From NCBI GenBank assembly GCA_017614315.1, contig JAGACA010000010.1, forward strand, positions 1 to 40,510: 40,510 nucleotides of DNA, in the 5' to 3' direction. Positions 24,869 to 33,118 of the stretch are shown in pieces. The position numbers were made by a program, and so were the translations under genes. Every line of letters starts with the position of its first letter. The first letter of the stretch is position 1. The stretch is from Clostridia bacterium (GTDB lineage Bacteria > Bacillota > Clostridia > Christensenellales > CAG-138). Below the pieces are notes generated by a model. That model saw only the letters and a list, made by a program, of their open reading frames with translations, was not told where the DNA came from and did not search any database.

Positions 24869-25879
24869 ATGAAAAGGATTGTTGCTTTATTTATATCCTT
24901 TATGCTGATTCTGACAGCCGCCGCATTCCTTCCCGGCTGTACTGAAAAGAAAACGAACCTTAAGAAGATCGTCCTGAACGAGGTCACGCGATCGGTATTC
25001 TACGCGCCGCTTTACGTGGCAGATTCGCTCGGTTACTTTAAGGACGAGGGTCTCGAGCTCGAGATAGTGACGGGCGGAGGATCTGACGCGAGCATGACTG
25101 CGCTCCTTGCAGGCGAAGCCGACTTCGCTCTTATGGGCCCTGAAACAGGCGTTTACGTAATCAACGAGGGCAAAGAGGATCACCCCATGATCATCGGTCA
25201 GCTGACAAAGAGGGACGGCTCATTCCTCCTCGGCCGTGAAAGCGTCGACGAGTTTTCCTGGGGTATGCTCGAGGGAAAGACGGTCATCGGCGGAAGGGTC
25301 GGCGGCATGCCGTATATGACGCTGATGTACGTCATGCACGAGCACGGCCTTATACCGGGCGTAAACGTGGAAGTGAACAGCAGTATCCAGTTCAATCTTA
25401 TGGGCGGCGCATTTGAAGCCGGAACGGGCGATTTCGTAACGCTTTTCGAGCCGACGGCGACGCAGTTACAGAATAACGGCAATGGCTTCATACTCGCGAA
25501 TATCGGGCTTGAATCGGGCGAAGTGCCTTACACCGCTTTTATGACGAGCAAGAAAACGATCGATGAGGATCCGGAACTGGTAACTAGATTCATAAGGGCG
25601 ATCGCGCGGGCGCAGAAATGGGTAATTACGGCGACCGACAACGAGATAGCGAAGGCGATGCAGCCGTATTTCCCCGACACGGATATCCCGACGCTGGAGA
25701 TAGTCGCAAAGAGCTACCGCGAGACGGATTCGTGGATGCAGACGCCCGTGATGACGGAAGAAGCGTTCGGCCGCCTCCTCGATATAATGGATTTCAATAA
25801 CGTGTTAACTAAAAGAGTTGACTTTTCGGAGCTTGTCGACAACAGCTTCGCGAAGAAAGTTTTGAAAGAAATCGAATAA
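24869..25879 (+). CDS. ABC-transporter substrate-binding lipoprotein, NMT1/SsuA-like (336 aa)
   Basis: A lipoprotein signal peptide ends in the lipobox FLPGC (Cys about residue 27). The mature part has the NMT1/THI5/SsuA pattern: KIVLNEVTRSVFYAPLYVAD, GYFKDEGLELEIV, GGSDASMTALLAGEADFALMGPE and later FIRAIARAQKWV. Relatives bind thiamine precursors, sulfonates, nitrate or similar small molecules. The ligand cannot be told here. No permease or ATPase gene is adjacent, so it must work with a transporter encoded elsewhere. It starts 56 bases after pgsA with AGGAGGTG-like spacing and is followed by its own hairpin. No riboswitch is visible in the short leader. Confidence 0.9.
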   Translation: MKRIVALFISFMLILTAAAFLPGCTEKKTNLKKIVLNEVTRSVFYAPLYVADSLGYFKDEGLELEIVTGGGSDASMTALLAGEADFALMGPETGVYVINEGKEDHPMIIGQLTKRDGSFLLGRESVDEFSWGMLEGKTVIGGRVGGMPYMTLMYVMHEHGLIPGVNVEVNSSIQFNLMGGAFEAGTGDFVTLFEPTATQLQNNGNGFILANIGLESGEVPYTAFMTSKKTIDEDPELVTRFIRAIARAQKWVITATDNEIAKAMQPYFPDTDIPTLEIVAKSYRETDSWMQTPVMTEEAFGRLLDIMDFNNVLTKRVDFSELVDNSFAKKVLKEIE

Positions 25880-25885
25880 TAGAAC

Positions 25886-25904
25886 AGGGCCTCGTCGAGG
25901 CCCT
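25886..25904. terminator. hairpin between two convergent genes
   Basis: AGGGCCTCG and CGAGGCCCT form a perfect palindrome around one central base (effective loop about 5 bases). Only a weak U tract (TTATT) follows. It lies between the converging substrate-binding and glycerate kinase genes. Confidence 0.65.
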
Positions 25905-25912
25905 TATTCGAT

Positions 25913-27439
25913 CTACATCCGCGCTATCCTTTCGGCGAGCCTTTCCGCTGCTTCGTCGAAATGCTTTATCGCGTCCTCCTCGGGGCCGCAGAGCTCAACA
26001 AAAGCGGCTTCGTTCACGATCTTTTCTGCGCCGTCTCCCCCGCCTCCTGCGATGAGCGCAACGGGTACTCCCTTTTCATTTGCTCTTCTTAAAACCTCTC
26101 CGACGGCCTTCCCCGAAAGGGTGGTTGCGTCGATCCTGCCCTCGCCGGTAACGACGATCGAGGCTTTATTGAGCTTCCCGTCGAAATCGACAATATCGAG
26201 TATCGCTCCTGCGCCTGCCTTATACTCCGCTCCGAAGAGAGCCATAAGCAGCGCTCCCATGCCTCCTGCTGCGCCTGCGCCGGGTTCTGAACAAACGGAT
26301 CGTCCTGTATAAGCGTTAAGGACGGTCTCCATGTTTTTCATGCCCTTTTCAAGCGCGTCGAGAGCGTCTTTGTCCGCGCCCTTCTGCGGGCCGAAGGTAT
26401 ACGTTGCGCCGTTTTCGCCCGTAAGGGGATTAGTGACGTCGCATACGACCGTGATATGCGCCTTTTTGACAAGGTGATCGACGTCGGAATCGTCGATCGA
26501 ACGAACGAGCTCCATTTCGGAAGGAAGCGCCGCCTCTTCACCGTCATCCTTGACAAACCTTATGCCGAGCGCCCTTGCCATTCCCAACCCGCAGTCGTTC
26601 GTTGCCGAGCCGCCGAGGCAGACGAAAATGTTCTTAACGCCTTCGTGCGCCGCCCTGAGAACGAGCTCGCCCGTACCGGTGCTCAACGCCTTTAAGGGAT
26701 CGAGCTCGGTATCCTTAACTACAGCGAGACCGCTTGCGAGAGCGGATTCGATCACCGCCTTGTCTCCGTCGATAACAAGATACTCGGCACGGATCTTATC
26801 GCCGTATGGCGCGGTAACGTCCATACCGCGGCGCATTGCGAACACGGCGGATTCTATCGCGTTCAAGGTGCCGTCTCCCCCGTCTGCGATGGGAACGGAT
26901 ATAAGGTTCTTTTCCGGACAGCGTTTTCTGAACGCACGCCTTAAATGAAGTATAGCCTCAGCGGAAGAGATCGTGCCCTTGAAGCTGTTGGGAGCGAGGA
27001 TCACAGATCCGTCTTCCGAGAAGCTCTTCCTTGGCTCTGCTGCTTGCGGGAAAACGACGTCCCTGCCGCTGCCCTCTGTAAGTCTGCCGTCTTCACCGAT
27101 CACGCCGAATGTCTCGAGGCCTTCGAAGCTCCTTACGACGTTATTTTGGATAAAGGGGATCCTCTGGTCGAGACAGCTCCTTAAGATCGCGTCGCCGTTG
27201 ATCTTCTGATATAGGTTCCTCATGAAATTCATTTTGCCGTTTGTGAAAACGACCGTATAGACGCCTCCGGAATCCGTCTCGTCGAGCTTCGCAAGACCGC
27301 CGAACATATGAAGCCCGGCGACCTCGGAAGCTGAAAGCGTCTTTGTGAGCTCATTGAGAATGAACGATACGTCGTCATCCGTGTATTCGTCCTTGAGAAA
27401 GTCGAATCTTACGCCGAGAGCAAACTTCAGGATCTTCAT
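25913..27439 (-). CDS. glycerate kinase with an unrecognised N-terminal domain (508 aa)
   Basis: Residues about 146-508 are a complete type-I (GlxK/GarK) glycerate kinase, which phosphorylates glycerate to feed glycolysis. Landmarks are VILAPNSFKGTISS, PIADGGDGTLNA, CLGGSATNDCGLG, TFGPQKGAD, GAGAAGGMGA and VVTGEGRIDATTLSGKA. In the family this domain normally starts at residue 1. Here about 145 extra residues precede it. They look like a folded alpha/beta domain (for example VYTVVFTNGKMNFMRNLYQ), and I do not recognise them. The extension is in frame with the ATG that has AAAGGA 8 bases upstream, so it is translated. The gene starts 2 bases after the ClpC-like stop, so the two are in one operon. 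The N-terminal part could regulate the kinase. Confidence 0.92.
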   Translation of the reverse strand: MKILKFALGVRFDFLKDEYTDDDVSFILNELTKTLSASEVAGLHMFGGLAKLDETDSGGVYTVVFTNGKMNFMRNLYQKINGDAILRSCLDQRIPFIQNNVVRSFEGLETFGVIGEDGRLTEGSGRDVVFPQAAEPRKSFSEDGSVILAPNSFKGTISSAEAILHLRRAFRKRCPEKNLISVPIADGGDGTLNAIESAVFAMRRGMDVTAPYGDKIRAEYLVIDGDKAVIESALASGLAVVKDTELDPLKALSTGTGELVLRAAHEGVKNIFVCLGGSATNDCGLGMARALGIRFVKDDGEEAALPSEMELVRSIDDSDVDHLVKKAHITVVCDVTNPLTGENGATYTFGPQKGADKDALDALEKGMKNMETVLNAYTGRSVCSEPGAGAAGGMGALLMALFGAEYKAGAGAILDIVDFDGKLNKASIVVTGEGRIDATTLSGKAVGEVLRRANEKGVPVALIAGGGGDGAEKIVNEAAFVELCGPEEDAIKHFDEAAERLAERIARM

Positions 27440-27441
27440 GA

Positions 27442-29658
27442 TTATTCCTTTCGACAGATGTATTCGCCGCCGACATTATCTATCAGCGCGCTGTCACCGT
27501 ACTTGATTTCGCCTTTTATGATCGAGGCGCTCAAAGCGCCCTCTAAGAGAAAAGAAACGAGCCTTTCGGCGTCCGCAGCGAAGTCCTTCAGCCTGAAGGC
27601 TGCGGCGTTTATCGCCGCGTCGGATACGTTAAGCTTTATTCCCTTGCGTTCCGCACGTTTTACAACGGAATCGGCGGAAGCTTTTACAATTTTAACGACC
27701 GAATCCCTGTCGAGACGTCCGAACGGGATAACCGCGTCGAACAGGGGGATCATCCTTTCGGGAACGAGCCTTCCGGCAAGCTCGGCAGCCGAAGACGTAT
27801 TTCCGCTGTCATCGGCGAAGCCTATGCCGCGCTTTCGCTCCTCATCGTCTGCGGCGACTATGACGACGGAGCTTTTGAAGCTTACCGTCCTTCCTGCGCC
27901 GTCGGGAACAGAACCCTTTGACAGGACGTCGGAAAGAAGCTCCGAGACGGGCTGCGTCATACGCTGCGCGGAGGTCAAAAGAACGACCGAAAACGGATGG
28001 AGCCTTATATAGTCGCTTAATACGCCTCCTTTTTCGGAGTCCTTATATCCCGGTGGGAAACCCATAAGCCTTGAGACCGCGAGCTCGTCGCCGAATTCTG
28101 CGCAGCTTACGGTGATCAAAGACCCTCCGAACGCCTCATTTGCAAGCGTTTTTGCAAGAAGCTTCTTACCCGTCCCCGGTCTTCCGATAAGGAGGAACGA
28201 AGCGAACGGCTTTTCGGGATCGGAAAGACCCGCTCCGGCTCTTCTCAGTATCGAAGCGACCGAAGCAATAGCCTCATCCTGACCGAAAACAGTATTCCCG
28301 AGCTTCTTTTCAAGATCGAGGAACATATTCCTGCCGAGCACGGCGTCAGCGTCTATGCCCGTTTTTTCCGATATGACGGCGGCGACGGTTTCGCGCGTAA
28401 CTTCCGGACGGTATCCTTTGGCCGAAAGCCGTACCCGCGCGCAGGCCTCGTCTATAACGTCGATGGCCTTATCGGGAAGAAACCTGTCCGCGATGAATCT
28501 GCCCGAGAGATCGACGGAAGCGTCCAAGGCTTCGTCGGTGATCGTAACGCCGTGATGCGAAGCGTATCTGTCCCTTAAACCGCGAAGTATAACTTTCGCC
28601 AAATCGGGCGAGGGCTCGGAAACGAGGACAGGCGTAAATCTTCTTTCGAGCGCGGCGTCCTTTTCGATATAAGCCCTGTATTCGGCCAAGGTCGTTGCGC
28701 CGATAACCCGGAGCTCTCCCCTTGAGAGCGCGGGCTTCATTATATTAGCGGCGTCTATGGAGCCTTCGCCCGCTCCGGCGCCGACGATAGTATGTATCTC
28801 GTCGATGAAAAGTATCACGTTGGGATCCGAAGAGGCTTCGTCCATGAGCGCCTTAAGGCGTTCCTCGAATTCGCCGCGATATTTCGTGCCCGCGATCATC
28901 GCCGAAAGATCGAGGGACATGATCCTTATGTTTTTCAGTGGCTCGGGGATCGTACCATCGGCGGCCATTATGGCTATACCCTCGGCAATGGCCGATTTGC
29001 CGACGCCCGGTTCGCCGATGAGAACGGGATCGTTTTTTGTCCTTCTCGTCAAAGTCTGTATCACACGCGCGATCTCGGCGTCCCTGCCTATGACCGGATC
29101 GAGTTTGCCTTCGGCGGCAAGCCGCGTAAGATCCCTGGAATACGTCTCGAGAACGGGCGTCCTTCCCCCGGATGACGGCGTCCGTCTTTCCGTATAATAT
29201 TCACGAGCCGGATCATCCGAACACGCGCCGTTTTCTTCCGATAAAAGGGCTTCCCTCACCCTCTCCGAATTTCCGGAGAGCGTATCGACTATCCTTGCGC
29301 CGAGACAGTCCCTCTCCCTTATGATCGAGAGAAGGATATGTGCGGTATCGATCCTGTCCGCGCCGGCGGATTTTGCTTCGTAGAGCGAGAGCTCCAATAT
29401 CCGTTTTACGGACTGCGTATAGCCGAAGCTGTCGGTGAACACACTTCTTCCGCGACCGACGACTGTGTCGATAAAAGGCACGGAGGCGTCGGCATTGACT
29501 CCGCATGACGTGAGCACCAACGACGTCCTGTCGCCGCACTTAATAAGCCCCATGAGCAGATGTTCGCTGCCCACGAAGTCATGGCCGAACGATTTTGCGG
29601 CCTCCTGCGCTTTTTTAAGCGCGGATACCGCGTGTTCTGTATACCTTGAAAGATCCAT
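27442..29658 (-). CDS. ClpC-like AAA+ unfoldase with a degenerate second ATPase domain and no middle domain (738 aa)
   Basis: The start at 29658 (MDLSRYTEHA) directly follows GGGAGGA. A GTG 12 bases earlier lies inside that site. Residues 1-145 are a Clp-N double repeat. D1 is intact: Walker A GEPGVGKS (about 215-222), Walker B ILFIDEIH, pore KYRG, sensor GATT and Arg finger ALERRF. The coiled middle domain that ClpC has after D1 (site of MecA binding) is missing. D2 keeps a near-normal Walker A (GRPGTGKK). Its Walker B reads VVLLTSAQ instead of VLLDEIEK, sensor 1 reads VVIVAADD without the Asn, and the Arg-finger and GAR sensor-2 motifs are not found. The IGF tripeptide (about 612-614) for ClpP docking remains. 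D2 is therefore probably an inactive ring. It lies between a HIT gene and the glycerate kinase gene, with no ctsR or mcsAB. Confidence 0.9.
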   Translation of the reverse strand: MDLSRYTEHAVSALKKAQEAAKSFGHDFVGSEHLLMGLIKCGDRTSLVLTSCGVNADASVPFIDTVVGRGRSVFTDSFGYTQSVKRILELSLYEAKSAGADRIDTAHILLSIIRERDCLGARIVDTLSGNSERVREALLSEENGACSDDPAREYYTERRTPSSGGRTPVLETYSRDLTRLAAEGKLDPVIGRDAEIARVIQTLTRRTKNDPVLIGEPGVGKSAIAEGIAIMAADGTIPEPLKNIRIMSLDLSAMIAGTKYRGEFEERLKALMDEASSDPNVILFIDEIHTIVGAGAGEGSIDAANIMKPALSRGELRVIGATTLAEYRAYIEKDAALERRFTPVLVSEPSPDLAKVILRGLRDRYASHHGVTITDEALDASVDLSGRFIADRFLPDKAIDVIDEACARVRLSAKGYRPEVTRETVAAVISEKTGIDADAVLGRNMFLDLEKKLGNTVFGQDEAIASVASILRRAGAGLSDPEKPFASFLLIGRPGTGKKLLAKTLANEAFGGSLITVSCAEFGDELAVSRLMGFPPGYKDSEKGGVLSDYIRLHPFSVVLLTSAQRMTQPVSELLSDVLSKGSVPDGAGRTVSFKSSVVIVAADDEERKRGIGFADDSGNTSSAAELAGRLVPERMIPLFDAVIPFGRLDRDSVVKIVKASADSVVKRAERKGIKLNVSDAAINAAAFRLKDFAADAERLVSFLLEGALSASIIKGEIKYGDSALIDNVGGEYICRKE

Positions 29659-29673
29659 CGATCCTCCCACGGA

Positions 29674-30006
29674 CTAACCCGGAGGCCACTCCATGCTTCT
29701 TCCGCCCAACAGATGCATATGCAGATGCTTTACGCTCTGTCCGCCGTCCTCGCCCGTATTGATAACGATACGGAACCCTTTATTATCGATCCCCTCGTCT
29801 GCGGCGATCTTAGCCGCGATCCCGCTCATCCTTCCGACGACCTCGCCGGGAGCTTCCAGCACGGAATCGTAATGCGTTTTGGGGATGATGAGGATATGCG
29901 TGGGAGCCTGCGGATCGATATCCCTGAAGGCGAGAAAGCTCTCGTCCTCATAGACCTTGTTCGAGGGTATCTCGCCGGCAATTATCCGACAAAAGAGACA
30001 GTTCAC
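29674..30006 (-). CDS. HIT-family nucleotide-binding protein (110 aa)
   Basis: This is a small histidine-triad hydrolase of the HinT group, which cleaves nucleoside phosphoramidates and related adducts. It starts MNCLFCRIIAGEIPS with the CLFC zinc pair, and ends with the triad KHLHMHLLGG. Length is normal. The start is a GTG at 30006 with GGAGG 9 bases upstream. It overlaps the 3' end of mtaB by 59 bases in another frame, which is unusually long. Order prmA-rsmE-mtaB-HIT is common in Clostridia, usually followed by rpsU. Here a ClpC-like gene follows. Confidence 0.95.
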   Translation of the reverse strand: MNCLFCRIIAGEIPSNKVYEDESFLAFRDIDPQAPTHILIIPKTHYDSVLEAPGEVVGRMSGIAAKIAADEGIDNKGFRIVINTGEDGGQSVKHLHMHLLGGRSMEWPPG

Positions 30007-31288
30007 CGTTTTTATCCTCCGTTATGCTTTTTATTCTGACGTCTTTAAGCTCATTCGGCTCTCCGTATAAAGAAAGCACCCTTGCGTAAGAGTCGGTAAA
30101 GCCGAAATACAGCCCGTCTTTCTGTTTCGATTCTATAAGGACTTTCTCGTCACGGCCTATAAAACTTTTGAGAAATCCATATTCGAGCTCATGTCCGAGA
30201 GCAATGAGCTCCTTCGCCCTCTCGGCCTTCTCGTTATTGGTCAGCTGGCCTGGGAGTTTGTCGGCTGCCGTTCCGCTCCTTCTCGAATACGGGAATACGT
30301 GCACCCTCGCGAAGCCTATCCTGCGCATGAAATCCATCGTTTCCATATGCTCGGCATAAGTTTCGCCAACGAATCCGGCGATAATATCCGTCGTTATCGC
30401 GACGCGATCTGCTTCCCTGCCGTAAGCGCTCCTTATGGAATCGACGACGTCCGCGTACTCGTCCGCGGTATAGCCGCGTCTCATCCTTTCAAGCACCGAC
30501 GTGCTTCCGCTCTGAAGCGAAAGATGAAACTGTCTGCATACGCGGCAGTCGGAGGCGATCCTAGAGATAAGCTTATCGGTCATTCCGTGCGGTTCAAGAG
30601 AGCCGAAGCGGAGCCTCTTTATATTATCGAGCCCCTCAAGGCAGTCAAGAACGTCTGTAAGATCTGCGCCGCCCAGATCCTTTCCGTAATCGGTCAAGTG
30701 GATGCCTGTAAGCACGACCTCGACAAAGCCGAGATCATTCAGCTTTTCAAGCTCAAGGCGGACGGACTCCGGCGTCCTGCTCCTGATCCTGCCCCTTGCG
30801 TAAGGGATCGCGCAGTATGTGCAGAAGCGATTACAGCCGTCCTGGATCTTCAGGAACGCCCTTGTCCTGCCCTCGGAAACGGCGCTCATGTAATCAAACG
30901 AGGTCGCCTTCATTATGTCGCCTACGCAGCAAACGGGTCCTTCGCCATCAACGATCTCTGCAACGATATCGGCAATCCGGCTTTTTTCGTTATTGCCCAC
31001 GACTGCGCGCACTCCGGGAAGCGCCATGGCGGCGTCGGGCTCCCTCTGCGACCAGCAGCCGGTCACGATAACGGGCGCATCGGAATCGAGCTTTAAGCAC
31101 CTCGAGATCATCTGACGGGATTTCCTGTCGGCGATATTCGTGACGGAGCATGTATTGACGATGAAGATATCGGCCTTTTCGCCCTCCGGAACGACCTCAA
31201 ACCCGCGGCTCCTCAGAAGCCCCGCCATAGCGTCGGATTCGTAGCTGTTGACCTTACAGCCGAGTGTGATGATCGATACCTTTATCAT
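29948..31288 (-). CDS. mtaB: tRNA t6A37 methylthiotransferase MtaB (446 aa)
   Basis: This radical-SAM enzyme adds a methylthio group to threonylcarbamoyladenosine 37 of ANN-reading tRNAs. The N-terminal UPF0004 domain starts MIKVSIITLGCKVNSYES and includes FIVNTCSVTNIADRKSRQ (cluster-binding Cys). The radical-SAM motif is DGCNRFCTYCAIPYARG. A TRAM-like tail (about 380-430) follows. The last 20 or so residues extend into the HIT gene and look unlike the family, as if an older stop was lost. It overlaps rsmE by 4 bases. Confidence 0.95.
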   Translation of the reverse strand: MIKVSIITLGCKVNSYESDAMAGLLRSRGFEVVPEGEKADIFIVNTCSVTNIADRKSRQMISRCLKLDSDAPVIVTGCWSQREPDAAMALPGVRAVVGNNEKSRIADIVAEIVDGEGPVCCVGDIMKATSFDYMSAVSEGRTRAFLKIQDGCNRFCTYCAIPYARGRIRSRTPESVRLELEKLNDLGFVEVVLTGIHLTDYGKDLGGADLTDVLDCLEGLDNIKRLRFGSLEPHGMTDKLISRIASDCRVCRQFHLSLQSGSTSVLERMRRGYTADEYADVVDSIRSAYGREADRVAITTDIIAGFVGETYAEHMETMDFMRRIGFARVHVFPYSRRSGTAADKLPGQLTNNEKAERAKELIALGHELEYGFLKSFIGRDEKVLIESKQKDGLYFGFTDSYARVLSLYGEPNELKDVRIKSITEDKNGELSLLSDNCRRDTLEQGL

Positions 31289-32007
31289 TGTTCGAGCTCG
31301 TACATTATCTGCGCCAAAGCCGCCATCCCGGCGGTCTCTGTTCTTAATATCCTCCTGCCTAAAGATACGGGGACCGCGCCTTTTGAGATCAGCATTTCGG
31401 CTTCTGCCGGTTCGAAGCCTCCTTCGGGACCGATCACGACCGCTGCAGAACGTATTTTCCCGGCGTCCATCAAAGCCTTCTTAAGCGTCGTTACAGTCTC
31501 GTTTTCATAAGCAAGGAGCACGACGTCGAAAGCCTTTGCGTCGATCGACGACAGCTCTGCCGGGCCTTTGACCTCAGGGATATCCGCCCTGCCGCACTGC
31601 TTTGACGCCTCCATGGAAACACGGTTGTAACGCTGAAGCTTCTGTTCCTTCCCGTCGAGCTTGACAACGCATCGCTTAGAAACTGTAGGCACGACGGCGT
31701 AAACGCCGAGCTCGACGCATTTCTGTATTATGAGCTCCATCTTGCCCTGCTTGGGAAGGCATTGGAACAGCGTGACATGCACTTCGGGATCGGCGGAAGA
31801 GACGCCTCTTCCCAAGATGTCGAGCGTTACGGAGTCGCCGGAAAAGTCCGTGATAACCGATCTGTACTCCGTGCCCGAGCCGTCGAATAGAAGAACTTCG
31901 TCCCCCGTCTTCATGCGGAGCACGTTCCTGATATGTCTCGCTTCATCCGGCGACAGTACGGCTTTGCCGTCGGCGATATCGATCTTTTCTGCGAAAAAGC
32001 GCCTCAT
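31285..32007 (-). CDS. rsmE: 16S rRNA m3U1498 methyltransferase RsmE (240 aa)
   Basis: This SPOUT-class enzyme methylates U1498 of 16S rRNA. The N-terminal PUA-like part begins MRRFFAEK and includes SPDEARHIRNVLRMKTGDEV. The trefoil knot region has VVIGPEGGFEPAEAEM and VSLGRRILRTETA, both diagnostic. The start at 32007 overlaps the prmA stop in an ATGA. A 9-codon longer reading exists but is not conserved. Confidence 0.96.
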   Translation of the reverse strand: MRRFFAEKIDIADGKAVLSPDEARHIRNVLRMKTGDEVLLFDGSGTEYRSVITDFSGDSVTLDILGRGVSSADPEVHVTLFQCLPKQGKMELIIQKCVELGVYAVVPTVSKRCVVKLDGKEQKLQRYNRVSMEASKQCGRADIPEVKGPAELSSIDAKAFDVVLLAYENETVTTLKKALMDAGKIRSAAVVIGPEGGFEPAEAEMLISKGAVPVSLGRRILRTETAGMAALAQIMYELEQ

Positions 32008-32975
32008 TTGAGCATCGCTCCGATCGCACGCCAATCCTCGCCCTCGCGTATCTCCATGACATTGAGCCCGTTATCCTCAAGCGCTCGGATCACTTCGTCG
32101 AGCCTGTCACCGATAATACCCGAAGATATGAAAACAGAGTCCTTATGCATGAGTTTCGGGACGAGCGGAGCAAGCGCGATTATCACGTTTGCGACTATAT
32201 TTGCAAGCACTACGTCGAATTTTCTTTTCGTCACGGCCTCGCGGATCTGCAGGTCGGTAAGGACGTCGCCTGTATAGACGGTGTATTCAGTTATATCTAT
32301 TCCGTTCAGCTCAGCGGTCTCCGCGGCTACCTTTGTCGCGACGGGGTCGATATCGAGAGCGACTGCCTCCTTTGCACCGAGAAGTATCGCCGATGCGGAA
32401 AGGATCCCGCTTCCGCAGCCGATGTCGATCACGCTCGCGTCTTTATTCATGTATTTCTCGATAAGCTCGAGGCACATCCTGGTGGTATGATGATTTCCCG
32501 TTCCGAACGCCATGCCCGGATCTATCCTCAGGACAGCTCGGCCTTCGACCTCTTCGACCGATTCCCATGTGGGACAAACGATCAGTCTGTCGCCGACGGA
32601 TATCGGCTTGAAATAAGCTTTCCAGTTGTTGGCCCAATCCTCTTCGTCTACCTCTTGAGACGTGACAGAAAGCGACCCGAGCCCGACGCCTATCTCGGTC
32701 TCGAGCGCTTTGAGCTCGGCCATGGACGCTCTGACCTTATCTTCTATCCCTTCGTTTTCCGGAACGTCTGCAAGATATGCTTTGACCGCAGGCTGCTTGT
32801 CAAGCGCGGCGTCGTCTGCATAATCCCAGTACTTGACGGTATCGTTCATTATACGTTCGACCGCTTCTCTGCCCTGTACGACGCTCACCTCGTTTATGCC
32901 GAGCGTCGAAAGCCTTGCGCAGACGATATCGGCGCCTTCATCGGTCGTGGAAACGGTAAGCTCGAGCCACTTCAT
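32004..32975 (-). CDS. prmA: ribosomal protein L11 methyltransferase PrmA (323 aa)
   Basis: This enzyme trimethylates ribosomal protein L11. The N-terminal substrate-recognition domain (about 1-115) has MKWLELTVSTTDEG. The Rossmann SAM domain has RIDPGMAFGTGNHHTTRMCLE, DIGCGSGILSASAILLGA and DVVLANIVANVI (the NxxY-type region). GGAGG lies 7 bases before ATG. It is the first gene of a six-gene minus-strand operon running to the glycerate kinase. Confidence 0.96.
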   Translation of the reverse strand: MKWLELTVSTTDEGADIVCARLSTLGINEVSVVQGREAVERIMNDTVKYWDYADDAALDKQPAVKAYLADVPENEGIEDKVRASMAELKALETEIGVGLGSLSVTSQEVDEEDWANNWKAYFKPISVGDRLIVCPTWESVEEVEGRAVLRIDPGMAFGTGNHHTTRMCLELIEKYMNKDASVIDIGCGSGILSASAILLGAKEAVALDIDPVATKVAAETAELNGIDITEYTVYTGDVLTDLQIREAVTKRKFDVVLANIVANVIIALAPLVPKLMHKDSVFISSGIIGDRLDEVIRALEDNGLNVMEIREGEDWRAIGAMLK

Positions 32976-33019
32976 TTTCTGTCCTCCGGTCGGTAATGAC
33001 GTTGTCTTATAACTGAATA

Positions 33020-33048
33020 ATTATAACACATCCTCGTGCTTTTGAAAA
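33020..33048 (-). promoter_or_regulatory. promoter of the prmA operon
   Basis: On the minus strand TTTTCA (33043-33048, 4 of 6 matches), a 17-base spacer and a perfect TATAAT (33020-33025) preceded by TG (extended -10). It is about 45 bases before prmA. Confidence 0.7.
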
Positions 33049-33054
33049 GAGCAA

Positions 33055-33083
33055 TCATTTTTCACCGATGAAAGTAATAGAAT
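33055..33083 (+). promoter_or_regulatory. candidate sigma-E (mother-cell sporulation) promoter of the SipL-like gene
   Basis: TCATTTT (33055-33061) matches 6 of 7 positions of the Bacillus sigma-E -35 pattern KMATATT. AATAGAAT (33076-33083) matches 6 of 8 positions of the -10 pattern CATACAMT, and the spacer is 14 bases. No sigma-A -35 stands at the right distance from TAGAAT. The match is suggestive only. Confidence 0.38.
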
Positions 33084-33118
33084 CAAATAGCCGAAATTTA
33101 TAAAGGAGTAAAGTGTTT

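Noticed and set aside
30191-32996. Plus-strand ORFs of about 300 and 283 codons opposite mtaB and prmA
   Set aside because: Antisense shadows with no family pattern or initiation signal.
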